From: Pantoea allii
Lineage (GTDB): Bacteria; Pseudomonadota; Gammaproteobacteria; Enterobacterales; Enterobacteriaceae
Length of the DNA: 64,000 nucleotides
Direction: 5' to 3'
Assembly: GCF_002307475.1 (NCBI RefSeq)
Contig: NZ_NTMH01000040.1
Coordinates: forward strand, 434,001 to 498,000
Shown: one piece after another, positions 47,868 through 56,914 of the stretch
How positions within the stretch are numbered: position 1 is the first letter of the stretch
Layout: the number at the start of each line of letters is the position of its first letter
Translations under genes and position numbers: made by a program
Notes under the pieces: generated by a model
The model's input: only the letters and a program-made list of their open reading frames with translations
Databases searched by the model: none
What the model was told of the DNA's origin: nothing

Positions 47868-48251
47868 ATGAAAGCAGCCCGTCTTGCCCTGTGCCTGTTG
47901 GCCTGTTACAGCGCGTCAGCGTGGAGCGAAAGCGAATTCCAGCTTCATTGTCCCGGACGACCCACCATGACCATTTCACGGGCGGAATATGGCCTGAGTA
48001 CCCTTTCCTGGCCTCAACAGCATTTCCAGATTGCGGCGGGACAGCTGCACACCCGTATTAATGGGGGCGATAATGTTGCCATTACGCGCTTTCGCAACGG
48101 CGACCAGCTTATCGTCAACAAAAGCAACCTCGATACCTTCTTCGTTTACCATGACAGCGACAAGCTGGTGCCATGCAGCCGCAGCGCGATGCGTGATGTG
48201 GACGCCCTGAGCCTGGAACGTTATGACGACAGCCAGCGTAACGACTCTTGA
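47868..48251 (+). CDS. Secreted periplasmic protein of unknown function
   Basis: 127 residues from ATG 47868 with GGAGG upstream. A signal peptide (MKAARLALCLLACYSASAWS) is followed by a mature domain with two cysteines (LHCPGRP and VPCSRS) that could form a disulfide. No known family recognised. The GNAT gene begins 22 bases after its stop, so the two are probably co-transcribed. Confidence 0.72.
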   Translation: MKAARLALCLLACYSASAWSESEFQLHCPGRPTMTISRAEYGLSTLSWPQQHFQIAAGQLHTRINGGDNVAITRFRNGDQLIVNKSNLDTFFVYHDSDKLVPCSRSAMRDVDALSLERYDDSQRNDS

Positions 48252-48273
48252 TCCGCCGCGATAAGGAAGGCCA

Positions 48274-48687
48274 ATGCAGATTACCGTTACTGACAAGGTG
48301 ACCAGTAAAGATCTGGATGAACTCCGGCTGGGCCTGAATGCCCATAACAGCAAGTTTTATGATGCGGCGTTAATTCAACCGCTGGGGCTGTTTATCTGCG
48401 ATCCGCAGGGAAAGAAGCTGGCAGGACTGACCGGTACTACGACCGGTAACTGGCTACGTATCGATTTACTCTGGGTCAGTCATACACTTCGTGGGCAGGG
48501 CACCGGCAGCCGTCTGGTGCTGGCGGCCGAGCAGGAAGCGCGCCAGCGAGGATGTCGTTTTGCCCAGGTGGATACCGGCAGTTTTCAGGCGCGGCCGTTT
48601 TATGAAAAGTTGGGTTACGGCGTTCGTTTAACGCTCGACCAGTATATCCGTCATCATCAGCGTCACTATCTGACCAAAGTCCTGTGA
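48274..48687 (+). CDS. GNAT-family N-acetyltransferase
   Basis: 137 residues with the acetyl-CoA binding motif LRGQGTGSRLVLAAE (motif A) and the C-terminal FYEKLGYG segment (motif B). Family members acetylate amines of small molecules or proteins; the substrate is not evident. AAGGAAGG site before the ATG. Ends back to back with the convergent metallo-hydrolase gene, with no base between the two stops. Confidence 0.85.
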   Translation: MQITVTDKVTSKDLDELRLGLNAHNSKFYDAALIQPLGLFICDPQGKKLAGLTGTTTGNWLRIDLLWVSHTLRGQGTGSRLVLAAEQEARQRGCRFAQVDTGSFQARPFYEKLGYGVRLTLDQYIRHHQRHYLTKVL

Positions 48688-49347
48688 TTACAGCAGCACC
48701 TGCTGGCGCAGATCCAGCGGTTGCAACTCTGCCTCATCGATAGCAGCCAGCCAGCCGGGCAGGGTCACTTTCTGCCAGGACAGGTGACCGCGTGTGGTGC
48801 TCATCAGCACCACATCCGGGCGCAGGGTGCGGTAAAGCTCCAGTGAAGCGGCTAATTCGGCAGGATTACTCTCGGGCACGAGTACAGTGACCCAGCGGTC
48901 ATGATGACGCGTCAGCGTATCGCCAACAAATAAGTAAGTCAGACCGCCAGGTGAATGGTAAAGGTAGCTGCAACTGCCCGGCGTATGACCGGGCGTCGGC
49001 AACAGATGAAAATCACCGAAATGGGTTTCCTGCTGGGTAAAGGTGTCGTCCGGCTCCACAAAACGGCTAATCTGCCCCAGTGAGCGGCTGTGACAATAGA
49101 GCGCGCTGTTAAAGCGTTGCTGAATGCGCGCCGCACCGGGCGCGGATTCGTGCCAGTGGGTCAGATAATGCCGGATCACACCGTTATCATCGGCCAGCAC
49201 CTCATGATCCAGCGGGTTTTCAACCCGGCCAATCAGTAAATTGCCGCGCGGATGACGCAGTAAAAAACCATGCATCATTATGCCTTCGGTATCTTCTTCC
49301 GGGAATTCCGGCGTTGAGATCCACAAATCGTCATACAGCGGCTTCAA
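48688..49347 (-). CDS. Metallo-beta-lactamase-fold hydrolase with altered metal motif
   Basis: 219 residues. TPGHTPGSCSYLY, FVGDTLTR and TTRGHLSW supply the second histidine, the bridging Asp and the last histidine of the fold. The first motif, normally HxHxDH, reads THWHESA, so the Asp is Glu and the third His is missing. It may bind a single metal or have another activity. Convergent with the GNAT gene; the start of ldcA's 3' neighbour region lies 22 bases away. Confidence 0.82.
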   Translation of the reverse strand: MKPLYDDLWISTPEFPEEDTEGIMMHGFLLRHPRGNLLIGRVENPLDHEVLADDNGVIRHYLTHWHESAPGAARIQQRFNSALYCHSRSLGQISRFVEPDDTFTQQETHFGDFHLLPTPGHTPGSCSYLYHSPGGLTYLFVGDTLTRHHDRWVTVLVPESNPAELAASLELYRTLRPDVVLMSTTRGHLSWQKVTLPGWLAAIDEAELQPLDLRQQVLL

Positions 49348-49369
49348 TGTCGATCTCCTGCAACTTCAG

Positions 49370-50293
49370 CTATGTGTGCAATACGGGATGTCCGCTTGCC
49401 TGTAACGCCACCTGACCCTGATTCACCTGCAACGTTGCCGTGGCACCCAAAGGTAACGTGACGGTATCCGGACCGTGACCGAAATCCAGATCGCTGATGA
49501 CCGGCAGACCGCTAATGTCACGAATGCGCTGCCAGACCGTGGAAAAATCAAATCCGTTGTCGTACTCAGACAGGGCGGTGCTGGTGAAACTGCCGGTAAT
49601 AATCGCCTGCTGCCGGGCCAGAATGCCGCACTGATGTAACTGAAGCAGCATGCGTTCAATGCGGAACGGATGCTCGTTAACATCTTCAATTACCAGAATG
49701 CCGTTCTCAATCTGCGGCATCCACGGCGTGCCAATCAATGAGCTGATCATCGCCAGATTCCCGCCCCACAGCGTCCCCTGCCAGCGACCCTGATCGGGCG
49801 TCGTGCTCTGCCAGGCCACCTTGACTGTAGGTGATGTCAGCGCATGCCAAAAGTGCTGCAGCGTAAATTCGGATAAAACCTCAGCGCCAAAATTGCCCGC
49901 CAGCATCGGTCCACTGAAGCTGATGACGCCAGCATGTTGTAGCAGGGCTAACTGGAGTACGGTGAAATCGCTGTGCCCACAGAGCGCCAGCGGCTGATGC
50001 GCAAAACGGCGCTTCAGGCCCGCATAGTCCACCGACGGCAGCAGGCGAGTCGCGCCATAGCCGCCGCGCACCGCCAGCACAATATCGGGTAAGGTCGCTA
50101 AATCAGCCAGTTCATTAATATCACCCAGTCGCTCATCGTCGGTGCCGGCAAAGCGCTGAAAACGACGCGCGATAACGGCGTCATTGTCGACGCGATGTCC
50201 TTCCGCACGCAGGCGTTCCACCCCGAGCAGGGCAGCGGGCTGATTATGACAATAGCCTGAAGGGGCAATAAGACGGATGGAACGTGACGTCAT
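49370..50293 (-). CDS. ldcA: Muramoyltetrapeptide carboxypeptidase (L,D-carboxypeptidase)
   Basis: Cytoplasmic serine peptidase that trims the terminal D-Ala from recycled murein tetrapeptides. The nucleophile is in LCGHSDFTVL, a Glu lies in the NGILVIEDVNEHP region and the catalytic His in LDFGHGPD, giving the Ser-Glu-His triad. 307 residues. Divergent from emtA, as in E. coli, consistent with both being murein-recycling genes. Confidence 0.94.
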   Translation of the reverse strand: MTSRSIRLIAPSGYCHNQPAALLGVERLRAEGHRVDNDAVIARRFQRFAGTDDERLGDINELADLATLPDIVLAVRGGYGATRLLPSVDYAGLKRRFAHQPLALCGHSDFTVLQLALLQHAGVISFSGPMLAGNFGAEVLSEFTLQHFWHALTSPTVKVAWQSTTPDQGRWQGTLWGGNLAMISSLIGTPWMPQIENGILVIEDVNEHPFRIERMLLQLHQCGILARQQAIITGSFTSTALSEYDNGFDFSTVWQRIRDISGLPVISDLDFGHGPDTVTLPLGATATLQVNQGQVALQASGHPVLHT

Positions 50294-50448
50294 AGTAAAT
50301 TCCTGAAATTAGTCAGTGACAGACATCACGATAATGGCGAAAAACCGCAAATATGTCATCAGACTGCTGTAATTAGGATAAACGGTAATTTTGCAATTCT
50401 GCCGGCTCGGTATGATAGCTTCCGCCACTTCTGCGACGAGATAAAAAA

Positions 50449-51081
50449 TTGCTTAAAATTCGCTACTTTGTCATTTCAGCCTTGCTGCTGACGGGCTGTG
50501 CCAGTGAACCGCCGCATACCTACGTTAAAGAGAAGAATACGCCGTTAACTCAGGCCGCGCCTTCACGCATCAGCGGAACCTGGTCACTCTTTACCGAAAC
50601 GGCCGCCAACCAGTATGGTGTGGACGAAAAACTGATCAGCGCCATTATTAATGTGGAGTCCGGTGGAAACCCCGGCGTGGTCAGCCGTTCCAATGCGGTG
50701 GGATTAATGCAGATCAAAGCATCGACCGCAGGCCGGGAAGTGTACCGCACCCAGGGCCGCCACGGTCAGCCGAGCAACGCAGAGCTGCGCGATCCGGCCA
50801 GAAATATTGATATTGGTACTGCCTACATCAAAATTCTGCAGCAGTCGGCGCTTTCAGGGATTCGCGATCCTCTCACGCTGCGTTACGCCACCATCGTTTC
50901 CTATGCTAATGGCGCCGGTGCCTTACTGCGCACTTTCTCCAGCAATCGTGACCGGGCAATCGCCATGATTAATTCTATGACGCCGGACGAGTTTTATCAG
51001 CACGTGCAAAATAAACATCCTGCCGCCCAGGCACCCCGTTACTTGTGGAAAGTCACCACGGCTTACCGCGCAAACAGCTGA
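50449..51081 (+). CDS. emtA: Membrane-bound lytic murein endotransglycosylase EmtA
   Basis: Outer-membrane lipoprotein that cleaves glycan strands in peptidoglycan. Lipobox LLLTGC near residue 17; SLT domain with the catalytic Glu in AIINVESGGNP and the NAVGLMQIKAST motif, then ISYANGAGALLRTFS-like VSYANGAGALL. TTG start, preceded by GACGAG; no better ATG is available upstream of the signal sequence. Divergent from ldcA with a 155-base gap. Confidence 0.92.
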   Translation: MLKIRYFVISALLLTGCASEPPHTYVKEKNTPLTQAAPSRISGTWSLFTETAANQYGVDEKLISAIINVESGGNPGVVSRSNAVGLMQIKASTAGREVYRTQGRHGQPSNAELRDPARNIDIGTAYIKILQQSALSGIRDPLTLRYATIVSYANGAGALLRTFSSNRDRAIAMINSMTPDEFYQHVQNKHPAAQAPRYLWKVTTAYRANS

Positions 51082-51130
51082 CCCCGTGTTCTCTCCTCAC
51101 CTTCCTTTCCGGCACGTGAGGAGAGAACCG

Positions 51131-52078
51131 TTAAGCTGTCAGCAGCCTTGCGGTAGGGTAATCCACGATAAGCACATTCACATAGCCGCCACGCAGCGCC
51201 CCGCGAATCGCCTGCGCCTTCTCTTTACCGCCCGCCAGCGCCACAACCTGCGCACACTGTCGGACCTGTTCCAGTTCCATACCAATCACCGGATCTTCAT
51301 CGGCATCCAGTACAGGCTGACCTTGCTCATCGAAGTAGTGGAGACAAATATCGCCGACTGCCCCGCGCCCGGCCAGGGTACGTAACATGGTCGCATCGTA
51401 ATAGTTACCCGAATTACGTAGCAGCGCAGAGGGTTCAAGATCGCCAATCCCGACAATGGCTAAATCCACCTCATTAAATTTATTCAGCACCTCGGCGACA
51501 TCCGCATTGGCGGCCAGCCGCTGGCGGTCTGTCACTGAGTGCTCAATCGACTGAGAGGGCAGCAGCCAGGCCGGGCAATTCAGCAGTGCAGCAAGGTTTT
51601 GCGTCAGTATCGTGGCCTGCACGTTTCCGTTGGCACCCACGCCGCCCAGCAACTGAATCACGCCTTTACATGAGGTATTAAGGGGATGCAAGGCGTCCAC
51701 CATACAGCGAATGGTGCCGCTCCATGAGGAGATGCCAATGAGTTCATCCGCGCGCACCCGGGTTTCCAGATAGTGGGCCGCCGCCGAACCAATCGCCTGT
51801 TTGATCTCTCCGGCGGAGGCGTGTTCAGGCACGTCCACCACGATGGCCTGCGGCAGTTGATAACGTTGCTCCAGGGCTTTTTCCAGTTCCGGAAAGACAT
51901 TGGCAGGGGGAACGACGCTGATTTTAACCACGCCTTCTTTCACGCTGCGGTTCAGGATGCGCGACACAAACGATTGAGACAGCTTGAGTAACTGTGCAAT
52001 GTCGGACTGCTTCTTGCCTTCGACATAGTAAAGCGTGGCAATTTTTACCATGAGCCGCTGTTCATCCTGTTTCGCCAT
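51131..52078 (-). CDS. SorC-family sugar-responsive transcriptional regulator
   Basis: 315 residues from ATG 52078 with AGGA seven bases upstream. N-terminal helix-turn-helix (KKQSDIAQLLKLSQSFVSRIL) followed by the SorC sugar-phosphate-binding domain (IGISSWSGTI, LLGGVGANG, VGIGDLEPSALL). SorC proteins typically repress or activate adjacent sugar genes in response to phosphorylated sugars. Divergent from the split transketolase and kinase operon; three palindromic sites lie between them, so that operon is the probable target. Confidence 0.9.
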   Translation of the reverse strand: MAKQDEQRLMVKIATLYYVEGKKQSDIAQLLKLSQSFVSRILNRSVKEGVVKISVVPPANVFPELEKALEQRYQLPQAIVVDVPEHASAGEIKQAIGSAAAHYLETRVRADELIGISSWSGTIRCMVDALHPLNTSCKGVIQLLGGVGANGNVQATILTQNLAALLNCPAWLLPSQSIEHSVTDRQRLAANADVAEVLNKFNEVDLAIVGIGDLEPSALLRNSGNYYDATMLRTLAGRGAVGDICLHYFDEQGQPVLDADEDPVIGMELEQVRQCAQVVALAGGKEKAQAIRGALRGGYVNVLIVDYPTARLLTA

Positions 52079-52214
52079 CAGTTTTTCCTCTCGTGTCCTG
52101 GCCGTCATTGTTAACCACTCGCGTGAAAATCACAATCCACGGCAATTTGTGATCCTTTTCGCTTTTTATCACTTCATCCGTAGACGTGACTGACCGCAAA
52201 GCGCATAGTGGCAA

Positions 52215-52246
52215 TGAATATAAAATCATTATTGAATATATATTCA
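52215..52246. promoter_or_regulatory. Two adjacent candidate operators (TGAATATATATTCA type)
   Basis: 52233-52246 is a perfect 14-bp palindrome, TGAATATATATTCA. 52215-52228 matches it at 12 of 14 positions, with the centres 18 bases apart. Both lie between the divergent SorC-type regulator and the transketolase genes, so binding by that regulator is the natural inference. Confidence 0.6.
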
Positions 52247-52334
52247 TAAAGGGAAAGGGTATTCACCTGACAGCTCCGATCGCGCTGATCGGTGCATGTG
52301 TTCGCTGTCAGCGATGGGCGTTTTGCGCCCAGTC

Positions 52335-52348
52335 TGAATATATATTTG
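52335..52348. promoter_or_regulatory. Third candidate operator, close to the transketolase gene
   Basis: TGAATATATATTTG matches the perfect palindrome at 12 of 14 positions and ends 29 bases before the transketolase ATG. Together with the upstream pair it could allow DNA looping across about 100 bases (inference). Confidence 0.55.
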
Positions 52349-52377
52349 GTGTCGACTTAAAATTCAAAAGGTGAGAT

Positions 52378-53208
52378 ATGAATCCTTTTACGCTTTCAGT
52401 AGATGAGCTTGAAAAACGGGCGCGGTCAGTGCGCCGTCGCATTATTCAGCTTAATGCCGGCAGCCCGGCAGGCGGCCATACCGGGGCCGACCTGTCGCAG
52501 GTGGAGATCCTGACCGCGCTCTACTTCCGCATCCTTAACTGCGCACCAGACCGTATGAAAGATGACGAGCGTGATATCTACATTCAGTCAAAAGGGCACG
52601 CGGTAGGCGGGTATTACTGCGTGCTGGCGGAGGCCGGTTATTTTCCACTGGACTGGCTGGCAACCTATCAACAGGCGAATTCGGCTTTACCGGGGCATCC
52701 GGTGCGGCAAAAAACGCCCGGCGTGGAGCTCAACACCGGTGCGCTGGGACATGGATTGCCCGTGGCTGTGGGCATTGCGCTGGCGGCGAAGAAGAGCAAC
52801 AGTCGGCGGCGTATTTTTGTCGTCACCGGCGACGGCGAGCTGGCAGAAGGCAGTAACTGGGAAGCCGCGCTGGTCGCTGCCCATTACGGGCTGGATAACC
52901 TGATTGTGATTAACGACAAAAACAAGCTACAGCTGGCGGGATCGACACGTGACATTATGAATACCGACCCGCTGGCAGAGAAATGGCGCGCCTTTGGCCT
53001 GGCGGTCAGTGAATGCAACGGCAATGACATGGCGTCGGTGGTCAGCGCCCTGGAACAACCAGCGGTAAATGGCAAGCCGCAGGTGATTATCGCGCACACG
53101 GAAAAAGGTTTTGGCATCTCCTTTATTCAGGGCAAAGCTGAATGGCACCACCGGGTGCCCAAGGGGGAAGAAATCGACCGGGCACTGGAGGAGTTAAACG
53201 ATGAGTAA
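52378..53208 (+). CDS. Split transketolase, N-terminal (TPP-binding) subunit; possible apulose-4-phosphate transketolase subunit A
   Basis: 276 residues. The thiamine-diphosphate motif GDGELAEGSNWEAA with the following IVINDKN is complete; the early KGHAVGGYY histidine is also present. It needs the C-terminal half encoded by the next gene, which overlaps by eight bases. In apiose catabolism the apulose-4-phosphate transketolase is likewise a split pair next to an FGGY kinase, the basis for the suggested role. Ribosome site GGTGAG. Confidence 0.85.
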   Translation: MNPFTLSVDELEKRARSVRRRIIQLNAGSPAGGHTGADLSQVEILTALYFRILNCAPDRMKDDERDIYIQSKGHAVGGYYCVLAEAGYFPLDWLATYQQANSALPGHPVRQKTPGVELNTGALGHGLPVAVGIALAAKKSNSRRRIFVVTGDGELAEGSNWEAALVAAHYGLDNLIVINDKNKLQLAGSTRDIMNTDPLAEKWRAFGLAVSECNGNDMASVVSALEQPAVNGKPQVIIAHTEKGFGISFIQGKAEWHHRVPKGEEIDRALEELNDE

Positions 53209-54145
53209 TGCACAACATCTGGCTGAGGTGATGGTAGAGGCACTGATGGCGGCCGTTGAACGCGGTATCGATGTGGTTCCTGTGGTGGCTGACTCCACCT
53301 CAACGGCCAAAATTGCGCCGTTCATCAAGGCCTTTCCCGGCCGGTTAGTCAACGTAGGTATCGCCGAGCAGGCGCTGGTGGGCACGGCTGCCGGTCTGGC
53401 GCTGGGCGGAAAAGTGGCCGTGACCTGCAACGCCGCGCCGTTTCTGATCTCGCGCGCCAACGAACAGGTGAAGATCGACGTCTGTTATAACAATACCAAC
53501 GTCAAGCTGTTTGGGCTGAATGCGGGGACCAGCTATGGCCCACTTGCCAGCACGCACCACAGTATTGACGATATCGCCATCCTGCGCGGGTTTGGCAATA
53601 TTGAAATTTACGCGCCTTCCTGTCCGGTGGAGTGCCGCCAAATCATCGACTATGCCCTTGATCACGTCGGGCCGGTTTACATCCGGCTGGATGGAAAAGC
53701 ATTGCCGCAGCTCCACGCTGAGGATTACCGCTTTGAACCCGGCAAGATCGATGTGCTGCGCGAAGGCCATGACATCGCCCTTGTTGCCATGGGCTCGACG
53801 GTACACGAAGCCGTTACCGCAGCAGAGCAACTGAAAACTCAGGGCGTTTCCGCCGCGGTGATCGCCGTGCCTTCCATTCGTCCCTGTGATACTCAGCAGT
53901 TACATAATCTGCTGAGCCACTACCGTGCGGTGATTACGGTTGAAGAGCATAACGTGAATGGCGGCGTGGGCAGCCTGGTTGCAGAGGTACTGGCTGAAAA
54001 TGGTTTAGCGGTCAGGCTGCTGCGCCTGGGCATTGCCGATGGGGAGTACGCCATAGCGGGCGATCGCGCCTCAACCCGGGCCTGTCATGGCATTGACGCC
54101 AGCAGCGTAGCGGCCCAGGCGTTGCGCCTCTGCACAGGAGGCTGA
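53201..54145 (+). CDS. Split transketolase, C-terminal subunit; possible apulose-4-phosphate transketolase subunit B
   Basis: 314 residues, covering the pyrimidine-binding and C-terminal domains of transketolase. The catalytic glutamate lies in VNVGIAEQALVGTA, and the STHHSIDDIAILRG histidine segment and VTVEEHNVNGGVGS C-terminal motif are clear. Overlap with the first subunit indicates a coupled heteromer. Substrate identity (apulose, erythrulose or another ketose phosphate) is not decided by sequence. Confidence 0.85.
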   Translation: MSNAQHLAEVMVEALMAAVERGIDVVPVVADSTSTAKIAPFIKAFPGRLVNVGIAEQALVGTAAGLALGGKVAVTCNAAPFLISRANEQVKIDVCYNNTNVKLFGLNAGTSYGPLASTHHSIDDIAILRGFGNIEIYAPSCPVECRQIIDYALDHVGPVYIRLDGKALPQLHAEDYRFEPGKIDVLREGHDIALVAMGSTVHEAVTAAEQLKTQGVSAAVIAVPSIRPCDTQQLHNLLSHYRAVITVEEHNVNGGVGSLVAEVLAENGLAVRLLRLGIADGEYAIAGDRASTRACHGIDASSVAAQALRLCTGG

Positions 54146-54147
54146 CG

Positions 54148-55635
54148 ATGCATGAGCCGGTGATTCTTGCTATCGATGAAGGCACTACCAACGCTAAAGC
54201 GGTGGCGGTGGATCGGCAGGGAAAGGTGGTGGCGCGGGGCAGTCAGGGCCTGACGCTGCTGCACCCGCAGCCCGGCCTGGCCGAGCAGGACCCGATGGCT
54301 ATCTGGCAGGCGGTCAGGCAGGCGATAACCGACTGCCTGGCCCAGTGCGCCGGATCGCCGGTGGCGGCGATCGCCCTCAGTAATCAGCGCGAATCCGTTT
54401 TGATCTGGCAGCGCCGCGACGGCGTGCCGTTAACCCCGCTGGTAAGCTGGCAGGACCGACGTTCGGAAGCGTTTTGCCGCGATCTTCATCTGTCAGGCCG
54501 CGCCGCGACGATTACCGCCTTGACCGGACTGGCGGTCGATCCCATGTTTCCTGCCGCCAAGCTGACCGGTATGCTGGTGTCCTTGCCTGATGGCTTCGCC
54601 AGAGCAGCGGCGGGCGAATTATGCATTGGCACAGTGGACAGCTGGCTGACCTGGCAACTGACGGCAGGAGAAAGCTTCGTCACCGACCATGCGAATGCGG
54701 CACGCACGCAGCTTTACAGTCTGCATAGTAACGACTGGGATGATGAACTGTTGTCCCTGTTCAGTCTGCCGCGCGCCGCGCTGCCACAGATTAGCGCGTC
54801 AGCCGGTCATGCAGGCGTCGTCGCCTTAACCGATATGGCCGGTCTGACGCCAGGCACCCCAATTCTGGCACGTATTGGCGACTCCCACGCGGCGCTCTAT
54901 GCCCAGCGGCGTGGCGAGGCCGAAGTGGTCAAGGCAACCTATGGCACCGGCTCCTCGCTCATGATGTCAATGGCAACGCCAATCCTGACCGACAATGGCC
55001 TCAGCACTACCGTGGCGTGGCACGACGGGCAACCGCGCTTTGCGTTTGAAGGCAATATTACCCACACCGGCTCAGGCGCGGCCTGGCTGGGAAAAATGCT
55101 GGGTGTGACGGACCCACAGCAGTTAACGGCGTTGGCAGAAAGCTGTGATGATAATCAGGGCTGCTATTTTGTCCCGGCACTGTCCGGACTGGGCGCGCCC
55201 TGGTGGGATTTAAAAGCTCGCGGCATGCTCTGTGGCCTCACCGATGCGGCGACCCCGACAGTGCTGGCGCGGGTGGCGCTGGAGTCGATTACCTGGCAAA
55301 TTGCCGATGTCTTTTTCGCCATGGAAAAGGCGAGCGGTGAGCCGCTGCCTGCGCTGTGCGTCGACGGCAGTGCGACACAAAACCGCTGGCTGATGCAGTT
55401 TCAGGCTGACGTTCTGCAGCGTCCGCTGCATTGCGCGCCCACCGCTGAAGCGTCGGCGCTGGGGGCGGCACTGCTGGCAGGTAAACAGTTGGGATGGTGG
55501 CAGCAGGGCGGTGATATGCAGGCATTACAGGGCGGTAACGCCGTGATGCCGCGCCCGCAGCTGGCGCAGAAAATGCAGGACAGCTATCAGGGCTGGCTTC
55601 AGGCCGTCGCCCGCTGTCGCTATCAGCCTGGGTAA
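54148..55635 (+). CDS. FGGY-family sugar kinase; possible apulose kinase
   Basis: 495 residues. ATP-binding and catalytic regions of the FGGY fold: AIDEGTTNAKAVAVD at the N terminus, LVSWQDRRS near 98, the GTVDSWLTWQLT region, KATYGTGSSLMM, and CVDGSATQNRWLMQFQADVL at the C terminus. Starts two bases after the transketolase stop, completing a three-gene operon. An upstream isomerase and a transporter are not present in the operon. Xylulose, erythrulose or apulose are all conceivable substrates. Confidence 0.85.
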   Translation: MHEPVILAIDEGTTNAKAVAVDRQGKVVARGSQGLTLLHPQPGLAEQDPMAIWQAVRQAITDCLAQCAGSPVAAIALSNQRESVLIWQRRDGVPLTPLVSWQDRRSEAFCRDLHLSGRAATITALTGLAVDPMFPAAKLTGMLVSLPDGFARAAAGELCIGTVDSWLTWQLTAGESFVTDHANAARTQLYSLHSNDWDDELLSLFSLPRAALPQISASAGHAGVVALTDMAGLTPGTPILARIGDSHAALYAQRRGEAEVVKATYGTGSSLMMSMATPILTDNGLSTTVAWHDGQPRFAFEGNITHTGSGAAWLGKMLGVTDPQQLTALAESCDDNQGCYFVPALSGLGAPWWDLKARGMLCGLTDAATPTVLARVALESITWQIADVFFAMEKASGEPLPALCVDGSATQNRWLMQFQADVLQRPLHCAPTAEASALGAALLAGKQLGWWQQGGDMQALQGGNAVMPRPQLAQKMQDSYQGWLQAVARCRYQPG

Positions 55636-55638
55636 GGG

Positions 55639-55670
55639 CGGAGGATCGGACAGCGTGCCGCGATCCTCCG
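55639..55670. terminator. 10-bp inverted repeat after the sugar kinase gene
   Basis: CGGAGGATCG (55639-55648) and CGATCCTCCG (55661-55670) form a perfect GC-rich stem between convergent genes. There is no run of T or A beside it, so it is at best an atypical terminator. Confidence 0.5.
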
Positions 55671-55683
55671 TTCGTCCCGGCGC

Positions 55684-56817
55684 TTAACGATTCGCGCGGC
55701 GTAGCTGGGCCGCGTCATCATCGGGAACCGGCTTGAGATCGACCGGCGGCAAACTGCCCCCGCTGAATTCGACCTGACGGATAGGGAAGGCAAAGCGTAC
55801 ATTGCGTTCTTCGAGCGCCGCCATTAGCTGCAGGTTGATTTCCTGCTGAATATCCATGTACTGGTTGTAGTCGGCACTCAACACAAAATAGACCACTTCG
55901 AACGTCAGCTTTGAATCATCAAACGCCAGAAAATGCGCGCGGTCGAAGCGCGTCATCTCGATGCCCTGAATGATGGTTTTCACCAGCTCGCTGATCTCGC
56001 GCACCTGCTCAGAAGAGGTGGCATAGCTGATACCAAACTTAAACACGATGCGGCGTTGCTGCATGCGCTTGTAGTTATGGATCGTTTGCTGCAGAAGAAT
56101 GGTATTTGAACAGACAATCTGTTCGCCGCTCAGGCTGCGTAGTCGCGTGGTTTTCAGGCCAATGTGTTCAATTGTCCCGGCGATGTCGCCAAACACAATA
56201 AAATCACCGTGTTCAAAAGGCTTATCGAAACCAATCGCCAGCGAGGCAAATACGTCACTCAGTACCGTCTGAATCGCCAGGGCAATAGCAATACCACCCA
56301 CGCCCAGACTGGCAACCAGCGCCGTAATGTCGATGCCCATGTTCGACAAAATAGCCAACAGCATCATCACCCACACCAGCATGCGCAGCAAAATCCCCAG
56401 AATCACGGTGGTGACAGGGTTGCGCACATGCAGCGGATCGCGCAGCAGGCTTTTTAACCACAGACGAATACCGCCGTCGATCCACAGGGTGATCTGCACA
56501 ATCAAGGCCAGAAACCAACTGTGAGAGATCGTGGCGCGCCAGGCGTCGGGTAAATCGATAAAGCGCAGGGCAATGAGCAGGGAAAAAATCAGCAGCAGCA
56601 ACTGGCTGGTGCTGCGTAAGATCTCGACCAGAATGCCGGTAAAACGGACGTGGCGTGCTTCGCTGTAGTGGGCAATACGGTTAGAGGTAAAACGAATCAG
56701 GCTGCGCAGCAACCAGTAAATGACCAGGGTGGCAACGATGACGACAGCGCTGTTGATCCAGAGCGTTTGATTGAAAAAAATTGACTGAAAATGACGCGAA
56801 TTGAGCCAGTTTTCCAT
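55684..56817 (-). CDS. MscS-family mechanosensitive ion channel
   Basis: 377 residues with five hydrophobic segments before the pore. The pore helix and following motif IDITALVASLGVGGIAIALA-type segment (about residues 165-185) are typical, with the beta domain FEHGDFIVFGDIAGTIEHIG after it. Inner membrane; releases solutes upon osmotic downshock. The longer N-terminal membrane part resembles YnaI/YbdG-type channels rather than minimal MscS. Isolated gene, convergent with the sugar kinase. Confidence 0.9.
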   Translation of the reverse strand: MENWLNSRHFQSIFFNQTLWINSAVVIVATLVIYWLLRSLIRFTSNRIAHYSEARHVRFTGILVEILRSTSQLLLLIFSLLIALRFIDLPDAWRATISHSWFLALIVQITLWIDGGIRLWLKSLLRDPLHVRNPVTTVILGILLRMLVWVMMLLAILSNMGIDITALVASLGVGGIAIALAIQTVLSDVFASLAIGFDKPFEHGDFIVFGDIAGTIEHIGLKTTRLRSLSGEQIVCSNTILLQQTIHNYKRMQQRRIVFKFGISYATSSEQVREISELVKTIIQGIEMTRFDRAHFLAFDDSKLTFEVVYFVLSADYNQYMDIQQEINLQLMAALEERNVRFAFPIRQVEFSGGSLPPVDLKPVPDDDAAQLRRANR

Positions 56818-56914
56818 TGGGGATGTTCTCCTTGCTGGTTCCGGTTAAACGAGAAAGCAAGGGAAAGCATAGCCTGGATGCGCCGTCGGTGTGCGGCGCA
56901 GGGTGAATCGCGGG

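Noticed and set aside
52378..54145. Thiamine-dependent enzyme pair as a missing phosphonopyruvate decarboxylase
   Set aside because: Motifs and split architecture are those of transketolase, and the genes are 25 kb away under a SorC-type regulator with a sugar kinase.
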